Shown one piece after another: positions 28,842 to 35,125 of a DNA stretch of 35,125 nt (its first letter is position 1; each line of letters begins with the position of its first letter). A program made the translations under genes and the position numbers. The notes below the pieces were generated by a model, which had not been told where the DNA came from, ran no database searches, and worked only from the letters and a program-made list of their open reading frames with translations. This DNA comes from Siminovitchia terrae (lineage in GTDB: Bacteria; Bacillota; Bacilli; Bacillales; Bacillaceae_C), in contig NZ_QYTW02000009.1 in the NCBI RefSeq assembly GCF_003605405.2, forward strand, positions 116,489 to 151,613, read 5' to 3'.

Positions 28842-31800
28842 ATGTCCCAAATCCACATTTTAGACGGGCAGAATGACTTGATTTTGGATTATGTCCAAGC
28901 CGATGACATCGTAGATGATGACCACCGAAAATCATTAGAGGATACATTGGAAACATACGAATTTATTGCAAAGGGTGAACGCAGCTATACGGAGCATCTC
29001 GGAAAAAGGAACCGTCTCATCATACCCGATGAAGACGGTTCTTTAGTTGAGTTTGTCATCTTTGAAGCTCCAAAATACAACGACTCGGAAGGACGTAAGG
29101 TCCAGGTCTTTGCACATGCAAGTTACCTTGAATTGCGTAAAGCCGGAATCATTTACCCGGACTTGAAAGGCAAGAAACGTACAGCTTCACAGCATGCGGG
29201 ATTTGCTTTAAACGATACTGGATGGCAAGTAGGCACAGTTGAAGCAAGCGGAGAAAAAACCTTATCCATCAGTGAACATACAAGCCCGTATGAGTTTCTA
29301 AAGCATATCGCTAAGGAATACGGTGTTGAATTGCGTTTTAGGGTGGAACATAACGGTAAGCAAATAACAGGACGCTATGTCGATCTATTACAACGTGTGG
29401 GCGAATGGCGAGGTCGTGAGGTTGAGTTTGGCCGTGACCTGGACGGCATCAGAAGGGTAGAGAAACAGGACATTGTCACGGCTTTGCTCGGCTTGGGTCC
29501 CGAGCAAGAAAACGGCACGCGTATCGAGGTATTAGTAGAGGACTTTGACGCCTTGGAGCGCTGGGGCAGGGTTGACGAACATGGCAATTTAAAGCACTTG
29601 ATTGAGCCGTATGAAATCGAATCCGAACGTACCGAAATGACCGAAACAGAAGCCCGGCGATATACTAAAACAGCGTTGAACAAGCGAATCAATACGCAGG
29701 TGACATATGAGTGTACAATCGTTGACCTTGAAAATGTCCCAGGCTTGGAGAACGAAAAAATCCGTTTTGGTGACACTATCCGAATCAAAGACACGTCATT
29801 TGTCCCACCCTTATATCTTGAAGCACGAGTATTTGAGCAGGAGCGCTCCATTAAAACAACTGCTAAAAAGGATATTAAACTTGGAGATTTTGTCGAATAT
29901 ACCGAGGAAGATGTTAACGCCGTTTGGAAACAATTGAAAGAGCAAATAAAGAATCGCGTATCTTACTATGAAATGGTCGAGTACACATACGACAAGCTCA
30001 CCATTGACGATAAAGACGAAACGTATTTCGAAGAAGGGAAGTCTTTTGCTGAAGCTGTTGGGATTGAGGCCAAAGGGCATGCTGATTTTGTGGCAAGCAA
30101 TGCCGAAGCAAATGCCAAAGATTTCGCTATTATCCAAGATGCCCTTATCAAAGCGGCCGCCGAAGGCTATGCCGATTCAAAGGCTCAATCAGCACTAGAT
30201 CAAGCCAAGATGTATTCAGTTGCTAAAACTGTTTACGAAAATAAGATGAAGGAAATTGCCGAGGATATTGGCAAAAAGGCACCAATTGAGTATGTGGATG
30301 GGCAACTGAGACATGCGATTGATGGGTTAGTGATTGGTGGAAGGAACCTGGCCAGAGAGACAAGTGAAATTCCAAGGACGGTGACTATCGGTCAATACGG
30401 ATATAGTGGATTACTGAAAGTACCTATTGACGGGGTTCTAGTTTCGCATGGAGATCAAGTTACGTTTAGTATTTACGTGGAAGATATTCCAGATGGCGAA
30501 TCAGTATACGCTCGGCTTGACTGGTTTAAACCTGATGGAACTTATGATTCAGTGGCGTATGCTATTGGAAAAACTTCCAATAACGGTCGAATACAAATTA
30601 CTGCAAAAGTGACCTCTGATACCGCTTATACTGAAATACGTGGAAGGGTAATGCCTTACCTTTGGAGTAAAAACTATAATGTTAAAATTTCAAGCGAGAA
30701 ATTAGAAAAAGGCAACAAAGCCACCGACTGGACACCTGCCCCTGAAGACATGTTTTCCGAAATTGAAAAGAAAGCGGACGGCTCAACTGTCTACACTATC
30801 GAGCAGGTAGACAACAAATTTAATAACTATGTCGGCATTACACAGTACACCACAGATCAGGCCGAGATCGTCCAAGGTTTCCTTGATTTTGGTACACGCA
30901 TAGCACAGAACGAAACAGCTATTGGGCTAAAAGCCGATGATACGAAAGTTAATCAGATTAATAATTCCTTAACTCAAAAAATCGGGAATGTTGAAGTTAA
31001 GGCTGATGAAGTTTTTACTCGAGTAAGTGAGGTTAAGGCAGAGGTTGATGGGCTTGAGATTGGTGGGCGGAATTTTATTCGTAATTCCGATGTGTACCTG
31101 ACGGACGTTAAGTATGTGTCACACACATTCTCGCCGGAAAATGAGGTACTTATATCTCCTGAAGATATGGAGAGTGGACCTTTCACAATCTCCGTTGACA
31201 TTGATGTTAAGAATGCTACGAAAGGAACTTACACGGGAAGAGTTGGTGCGGAGCTATCGGTAGCATATACTGACGGAGAGAACGCTTGGTTCGGAGCTTG
31301 GTTAAAGATACCGGATACTCCTATAACAAATAAATTACGTCTGTCAGCTACATTTCCTAAGGTGACAAAGAAAATATCCCATATACGTAGTTTCGGTATA
31401 TACATTCAGTGTATCGGAGATAGCATGACGGTGGGACGTCCAAAAGTAGAAAAAGGCAACAAAGCTACCGATTGGACCCCCGCTCCCGAAGATACAGACG
31501 CAGCAATAAGCGACGTCAAAGGCCGTGTCGAAACAGCCGAAGGTGAAATACGTACACTTGCCGGAGAAGTAATCGCCAAAGCAAGCAAAACAGTCGTTGA
31601 CAGTTTAGAAAAACGCGTCACCAGCGCCGAGGGAGAATTGAAAGTCCTGCCCGGTGAAATCAACGCTAAGGTCAGCAAAGATGGAATTATCGGCGCATTA
31701 AACCTAACGCCAGAAACAGCACTCATTGACTTCAAGCGCGTCAAAATGACGGGTGAACTCGAAGCCAAGCATATTAAATCGCTAAAAGGCTTAAATATCA

Positions 31801-32444
31801 ACGATCAATTTATCGTCGACGCTAATGGTAAAGTCACTATCGGCAACCAGCGTGTAACCATTGACGACAAAGGAATACAAATACGCCGTCCTGACGGTGC
31901 TGTGGCGGTTGATAACGGGCTGATGCATAATGCGTACAGTGTTAGCGGAAATGACCCACACTATATGAAACGGGGAAAAGCCACAGGCGGGGCTACCAGT
32001 CCTTTCTATTTTAAAGCTTTCCAGGAATACTCAGGCTCAACTTTTATCGGCTACAAAGGCATGCTGGACGGACGGGGCGACCCTAACGATTTCCAAACAT
32101 ATAGTGATGTACGGGATACTAATACTAACGGTATTGTATTTCAGCGCTACGAATATATCCACTCCGCAAGATATTTTGTTGTGAGTTTACAGGTGGCGTC
32201 AGGCGCTGGCGCATTCGCGGTCATGCTTTTTAATGATGGCTCAGACAACCTAACGTCAAGGGTCTACTATAAAAGGATTGAAAGTACTTTTTCAGGTGAA
32301 CAGCTTTGCATTGTCGATATAGGCAAGCCTACTTATTCCAGAAAAGAAATGCACATGAAATTCGGTTGGACACATGGTATGGGTCCTGCAAGTGAGAAAA
32401 TTGAATTCCGGGTCCAACGTGTTATCCAAACAGACTTCATCTAG
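28842..32444 (+). CDS. Tail-associated lysin / receptor-binding hub (Tal)
   Basis: A 1200-residue tail-tip protein. Residues 1-350 match the prophage tail endopeptidase/Tal hub (LLGLGPEQENGTRIEVLVED). Two homologous carbohydrate-binding-like modules follow (495-636 and 737-884), each from G-L-x-I-G-G-R-N to EKGNKATDWTPAPED. Coiled segments separate them. The C-terminal 250 residues (beta-rich; GLNINDQFIVDANGKVTIGN) look like a fibre tip that contacts the cell. ATG 28842 follows AGGAGGTGG. Confidence 0.85.
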   Translation: MSQIHILDGQNDLILDYVQADDIVDDDHRKSLEDTLETYEFIAKGERSYTEHLGKRNRLIIPDEDGSLVEFVIFEAPKYNDSEGRKVQVFAHASYLELRKAGIIYPDLKGKKRTASQHAGFALNDTGWQVGTVEASGEKTLSISEHTSPYEFLKHIAKEYGVELRFRVEHNGKQITGRYVDLLQRVGEWRGREVEFGRDLDGIRRVEKQDIVTALLGLGPEQENGTRIEVLVEDFDALERWGRVDEHGNLKHLIEPYEIESERTEMTETEARRYTKTALNKRINTQVTYECTIVDLENVPGLENEKIRFGDTIRIKDTSFVPPLYLEARVFEQERSIKTTAKKDIKLGDFVEYTEEDVNAVWKQLKEQIKNRVSYYEMVEYTYDKLTIDDKDETYFEEGKSFAEAVGIEAKGHADFVASNAEANAKDFAIIQDALIKAAAEGYADSKAQSALDQAKMYSVAKTVYENKMKEIAEDIGKKAPIEYVDGQLRHAIDGLVIGGRNLARETSEIPRTVTIGQYGYSGLLKVPIDGVLVSHGDQVTFSIYVEDIPDGESVYARLDWFKPDGTYDSVAYAIGKTSNNGRIQITAKVTSDTAYTEIRGRVMPYLWSKNYNVKISSEKLEKGNKATDWTPAPEDMFSEIEKKADGSTVYTIEQVDNKFNNYVGITQYTTDQAEIVQGFLDFGTRIAQNETAIGLKADDTKVNQINNSLTQKIGNVEVKADEVFTRVSEVKAEVDGLEIGGRNFIRNSDVYLTDVKYVSHTFSPENEVLISPEDMESGPFTISVDIDVKNATKGTYTGRVGAELSVAYTDGENAWFGAWLKIPDTPITNKLRLSATFPKVTKKISHIRSFGIYIQCIGDSMTVGRPKVEKGNKATDWTPAPEDTDAAISDVKGRVETAEGEIRTLAGEVIAKASKTVVDSLEKRVTSAEGELKVLPGEINAKVSKDGIIGALNLTPETALIDFKRVKMTGELEAKHIKSLKGLNINDQFIVDANGKVTIGNQRVTIDDKGIQIRRPDGAVAVDNGLMHNAYSVSGNDPHYMKRGKATGGATSPFYFKAFQEYSGSTFIGYKGMLDGRGDPNDFQTYSDVRDTNTNGIVFQRYEYIHSARYFVVSLQVASGAGAFAVMLFNDGSDNLTSRVYYKRIESTFSGEQLCIVDIGKPTYSRKEMHMKFGWTHGMGPASEKIEFRVQRVIQTDFI
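30324..31493 (+). repeat. Duplicated binding module inside Tal
   Basis: Module 1 (30324-30749) and module 2 (31050-31493) share both ends, at protein level and in DNA (AAAAAGGCAACAAAGC near each end). The middle has diverged, suggesting an old duplication or acquisition of paralogous binding modules. Confidence 0.7.
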
Positions 32445-32455
32445 GAGGTGTGCTA

Positions 32456-32761
32456 ATGGAAATTGAAACTTATAGAGACAATCCCGATGGCAAATACGTC
32501 AAAGTATTCTTTTCCGTAGAAAACGGTAATGTCACAGGAGTTACTATTGGTAATCAAGCCATACCCGTAGAGCAGGGTTTCCAGTTTTTTGTAGAACCCC
32601 ATATCGCCCTACAGATCGACAAATGCGAAATGTATATGGATGGATTCACGCCAAGGTTACGAGTTAAAGAAGGCGAGGAAATCGAAGTTCCCGACGAAAA
32701 AGAAAAACGTATCCGGGAGCTGGAAGAAGAACTGGAAAGGTTGAAAAATGAGGCCGAATAA
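32456..32761 (+). CDS. Small tail-region protein
   Basis: A 101-residue protein after Tal. The N-terminal 75 residues are beta-rich and the end is a strong coiled coil (RIRELEEELERLKN). ATG 32456 follows AGGAGGTG; the GTG two codons earlier overlaps it. It may be a minor fibre or tail accessory protein. Confidence 0.7.
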   Translation: MEIETYRDNPDGKYVKVFFSVENGNVTGVTIGNQAIPVEQGFQFFVEPHIALQIDKCEMYMDGFTPRLRVKEGEEIEVPDEKEKRIRELEEELERLKNEAE

Positions 32762-32785
32762 TATAATCGAAAGGTGTGGGCATCA

Positions 32786-32992
32786 ATGCAATTAGAGATT
32801 ACTAGAAGAAATGAAAACATCGTTAATGGAGAAGTTGAAAGCGTACAGGTGCATTACAAATTATCCAGCGATGATTATAGAAGTATGCACAATGGCTTCA
32901 TTGAGACAGACCGGATAGATGCAAGTATTCCGGAATTAAAGGAGATTGTAAAGGAAACATTAGCTGAACAAATTTCTCAAATAGCCGAGTAG
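32786..32992 (+). CDS. Small phage protein, unknown
   Basis: A 68-residue acidic protein with a beta N-terminal half and a helical end (IPELKEIVKETLAEQISQ). ATG 32786 lies 6 bases after AAAGGTGTGG; the GTG four codons earlier overlaps that site. It closes the tail operon, with its stop inside a terminator. Confidence 0.65.
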   Translation: MQLEITRRNENIVNGEVESVQVHYKLSSDDYRSMHNGFIETDRIDASIPELKEIVKETLAEQISQIAE

Positions 32993-33005
32993 GGCTTTTT
33001 TATTT
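32983..33005 (+). terminator. Terminator ending the tail operon
   Basis: AGCC (32983-32986) pairs with GGCT (32993-32996) and a long T-run follows (to 33005). The stem is short but the tail is strong. Confidence 0.65.
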
Positions 33006-33008
33006 TGC

Positions 33009-33033
33009 AGGATTTCCTCTTCTTTTGTCGAAT
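33009..33033 (+). promoter_or_regulatory. Sigma-H-type promoter, site 3
   Basis: AGGATTT (33009-33015), 14 bases, GAAT (33030-33033), preceded by TTGC. The boxes and spacing match the sigma-H consensus and, from recall, spoVG. TTTTGTCGAA within it also matches a Spo0A box. It lies right after a terminator and 28 bases upstream of an isolated gene. Confidence 0.65.
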
Positions 33034-33060
33034 GGATAAAGGGAGAGTGAGGAGTTTCCT

Positions 33061-33567
33061 ATGAAAGTATTACCATATGAACAGGATATGAGATTGGCGT
33101 TTAACAATGATTCTATTCGGTTATCATTCCAAAAGCTTAAAGAAGCAATACAAAGCACAGATAACCAAGAAGTATACACAGCGATTGGCGAATTATTATT
33201 ATGGGTAGTTACGACAGATGAATGGCATATTGAGAATGGTTTAGCAGATTATAAAGAAAGAAAGGGAAAAGATGAAGACGGGAAAATTCTGTATGGAATG
33301 AGACATGCATTCAATTGTTTAAAACATAACATGTCTTTTTTTCAAATCCATCACAAAAAAGGTGGTTTAGAGTACCCCATTACTTCCCCATTAGAAACTA
33401 AAGAAATTACAATATTATGGATGCCGGCCGGGAATATTCTGAATGGCAAACACGAAAGTCAAAAAAAGAACTACATTAAATATGTTGAAGGCAGGGAGGT
33501 AGTTGAGACTTTTAAAAGTGCTATAACTTTCCTTAATAAAGAATTCGCGAAAGTAACGTTTAATTAA
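33061..33567 (+). CDS. Orphan 168-residue protein behind sigma-H-type site 3
   Basis: A soluble, mostly helical protein with no domain I recognise. It contains His, Trp and acidic residues (LLLWVVTTDEWHIENG, MRHAFNCLKHNMSFFQIHHK). ATG 33061 follows GAGGAG. Terminators on both sides and its own promoter make it a monocistronic moron between tail and lysis modules, a common site for host-affecting cargo. It may be expressed in stationary phase of the lysogen; function unknown. Confidence 0.72.
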   Translation: MKVLPYEQDMRLAFNNDSIRLSFQKLKEAIQSTDNQEVYTAIGELLLWVVTTDEWHIENGLADYKERKGKDEDGKILYGMRHAFNCLKHNMSFFQIHHKKGGLEYPITSPLETKEITILWMPAGNILNGKHESQKKNYIKYVEGREVVETFKSAITFLNKEFAKVTFN

Positions 33568-33575
33568 TTATTATG

Positions 33576-33607
33576 AAGTACATCCGCTAGGGTGTGCTTT
33601 TTATTTT
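33576..33607 (+). terminator. Terminator after the orphan gene
   Basis: AAGTACATCC (33576-33585) pairs with GGGTGTGCTT (33590-33599), with two G.U pairs, followed by a T-run. Confidence 0.75.
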
Positions 33608-33627
33608 GTCAAAAAGGAGTGTTTCAT

Positions 33628-34101
33628 TTGAAGGATCATATCATCTATTCTATTTTCGGCACCGTAGGTGCTTTTTTTGTTTCAGTTTTCAACTTTTTAT
33701 ATGGTGAGGACCCGGTGCGTTATATGGCGTTACTGTTATTCGGTTTGGTCATTGCCTTAGACTGGATTGGCGGTCATCGCGCTGCCAAGAAGGATGGGTC
33801 TTATGCTTCTGAGTATGGAATCGAAGGAGCATACAGGACTGTATTTTTATTGATCATGCCTGCCATTGGTCATTTAATTGATCAAATCACGGGCATGCCA
33901 GGCATTGCATTTGGATTTATTATTGCGGCATTTGGTCTTCATATATGGAAAAGTATGACGGCCAATGTGGTACGTGCTGGCTGGGAAAAATGGGTTCCTG
34001 AATGGGCTATGAATGTTGTTGCAGACGAGATTGAACATAAGATAGCCCGGGCCACTAAAAGACGCCAGGAGAAGGAAAAGTATTTAAAGGGCGACGCATA
34101 A
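33628..34101 (+). CDS. Phage holin
   Basis: A 157-residue membrane protein of the Cph1/TcdE-type holin family (Phage_holin_4_1). Membrane segments are visible near 5-23, 30-48, 75-92 and 95-112, with a charged C-terminus (RATKRRQEKEKYLKGDA). It times lysis and releases the endolysin encoded next. TTG 33628 was chosen because AAAAAGGAG lies upstream; the longer frame to 33592 starts inside a terminator. Confidence 0.88.
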   Translation: MKDHIIYSIFGTVGAFFVSVFNFLYGEDPVRYMALLLFGLVIALDWIGGHRAAKKDGSYASEYGIEGAYRTVFLLIMPAIGHLIDQITGMPGIAFGFIIAAFGLHIWKSMTANVVRAGWEKWVPEWAMNVVADEIEHKIARATKRRQEKEKYLKGDA

Positions 34102-34116
34102 GCGTTGCTCTTTTTT
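34091..34116 (+). terminator. Terminator overlapping the holin stop
   Basis: GCGACGC (34091-34097) pairs with GCGTTGC (34102-34108), followed by a C and six Ts. It lies between holin and endolysin, so it may attenuate the latter. Confidence 0.7.
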
Positions 34117-34142
34117 AATAATTAAAAGGGAGAGGGTATAAA

Positions 34143-35066
34143 ATGAGTAAAATTGCAGACTTATCACATCATCAAGGTAATATTAATTGGGCAAATGCAA
34201 GTAAGGAGTTAGACTTTGCTATCCTACGGGTGCAAGACGGTTCCAGGGTAATTGATCGCCAATATAAAAATTATGTCGCTGGTGCAAAGCAATACGGCGT
34301 TCCGTTTGGTAACTATGCCTTTACACGCTTTGTCAGCATTGCCGATGCAAGAGTGGAAGCACGAGACTTCTGGAATCGTGGCGATAAATCAGCCGAGTTT
34401 TGGATCGCTGACGTGGAGGTCAAAACGATGGACGATATGCGGGCAGGTGCTCAAGCCTTCATTGACGAGCTACGGCGTTTGGGAGCCAAGAAAGTAGGTT
34501 TGTATGTTGGGCATCATGTTTACAAGCAATTCCAGGCTGATAAGATTAAAGCTGATTTTGTTTGGATTCCGCGCTATGGAGGACCTGAACCATCTTACCC
34601 ATGCGATCTATGGCAGTACACGGAGACCGGACGTTTGGCAGGGGTAGCTGGCAATGTGGATTTAAACAGGCTCACAGGCAGCAAGTCATTGTCATACTTT
34701 GTTGGAGGGATGGCAACAGCTCCGCCAGCTGCCAATCAAAAGCCAGTTGCTAATGCTCATATCGTCAAAGCAGGAGACACGTTGTCCGCTATTGCTAAAA
34801 AATACAAGACGACTGTAGCCGAGTTGGTCCGTATCAACGGCCTAAAGAATCCTGACGTTATTCGTGTGGGGCAAACAATTAAACTGCCAGGATCTGCCCC
34901 AGCAAAGGCACCTACTCAAAAAGCCGTTTACCACACGGTAAAACATGGCGATACAGTGAGTGGGCTAGCCGTTAAATTTAAGGTTACCCAGGCGCAGATT
35001 AAAAGCTGGAATCAGCTTAAAGATATCAATAAGATTAATGTTGGCCAAAAGTTGAGGGTTAAATAA
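34143..35066 (+). CDS. Endolysin: GH25 lysozyme with two LysM domains
   Basis: A 307-residue cell-wall hydrolase. Residues 1-185 are a GH25 muramidase with DLSHHQ (D6) and catalytic D90/E92 in WIADVEV. Two LysM repeats bind peptidoglycan (206-249, [19 protein letters not shown]; 263-306, [19 protein letters not shown]). There is no signal peptide, so release depends on the holin. ATG 34143 follows AAGGGAGAGGG. Confidence 0.95.
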   Translation: MSKIADLSHHQGNINWANASKELDFAILRVQDGSRVIDRQYKNYVAGAKQYGVPFGNYAFTRFVSIADARVEARDFWNRGDKSAEFWIADVEVKTMDDMRAGAQAFIDELRRLGAKKVGLYVGHHVYKQFQADKIKADFVWIPRYGGPEPSYPCDLWQYTETGRLAGVAGNVDLNRLTGSKSLSYFVGGMATAPPAANQKPVANAHIVKAGDTLSAIAKKYKTTVAELVRINGLKNPDVIRVGQTIKLPGSAPAKAPTQKAVYHTVKHGDTVSGLAVKFKVTQAQIKSWNQLKDINKINVGQKLRVK

Positions 35067-35125
35067 ATATAGCGGGAGTGTAAACTTAACCGTGTAAGTG
35101 AGAGAGCGTACGGCTCTTGCTTCGC
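35067..35125 (+). other. Downstream edge of the window
   Basis: This holds no gene. AAGTGAGAGAGC and GGCTCTTGCTT suggest a terminator hairpin cut off by the window end. No copy of the tRNA 3' end is present here. Confidence 0.4.

Noticed and set aside
29375-29851. Minus-strand frame of 158 residues inside Tal
   Set aside because: Antisense shadow, Ser/Arg-rich, no ribosome site or promoter.
29885-29905. TTTTGTCGAAT inside Tal as a further Spo0A/sigma-H site
   Set aside because: It lies in coding sequence and lacks the AGGAwWW box 14 bases upstream.
35067-35125. attR
   Set aside because: No sequence matching the tRNA 3' half is present at the right end.

Overview
The window is the left end and nearly the whole body of a temperate siphovirus prophage integrated next to a tRNA-Val(GAC) gene of a low-GC Gram-positive host, most likely a Bacillaceae member. 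Supporting this are strong AGGAGG ribosome sites, frequent TTG/GTG starts, SpoVT/AbrB, XtrA and ArpU-type phage regulators, and two promoter sites with the exact geometry of a Bacillus sigma-H promoter. Only about 300 bases at the left look like host sequence. No copy of the tRNA 3' end appears at the right edge, so attR should lie beyond base 35125.

Layout. 1-300: host gene tail, tRNA-Val with promoter and terminator, presumed attL. 331-2194 (minus): integrase and an S24-type CI-like repressor. 2195-2335: divergent lysogeny switch with repeated AACTTACG operators. 2336-5377 (plus): Cro-like protein, excisionase-like protein, small early genes, AbrB-like regulator, two mini membrane proteins, ORF6N/ORF6C antirepressor; a zinc-ribbon gene runs against this operon. 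5372-5457: candidate leftward small RNA. 5493-7020: replication initiator carrying an internal iteron origin, then a DnaC-type helicase loader. 7045-8681: small accessory proteins, a leftward membrane protein and an XtrA-like protein. 8678-10682: a two-gene DprA-like plus phosphoribosyltransferase cassette resembling the antiphage toxin-antitoxin ShosTA. 10981-11433: ArpU/RinA-like late activator. 11558-13189: small independent units, two behind sigma-H-like promoters, and a lipoprotein with a duplicated domain.

13215-34101 is the late block in canonical HK97-like order: HNH nuclease, candidate cos, TerS, TerL, portal, prohead protease, major capsid protein, connector, head closure, gp10-like, tail terminator, major tail protein, tail chaperones with a programmed -1 frameshift, tape measure, Dit with an inserted domain, and Tal with duplicated binding modules. 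A 168-residue orphan behind a second canonical sigma-H-like promoter follows, then holin and a GH25/LysM endolysin.

The repressor holds the lysogen; Cro, the antirepressor and the initiator/loader launch lytic growth; the ArpU-like activator is expected to turn on the packaging, head, tail and lysis genes. The ShosTA-like pair, the leftward membrane protein, the lipoprotein and the sigma-H-linked genes look like cargo that serves the lysogen. The points most worth a second look are the DprA/PRTase cassette, the sigma-H-like promoters, the leftward small RNA and the two-part iteron origin.
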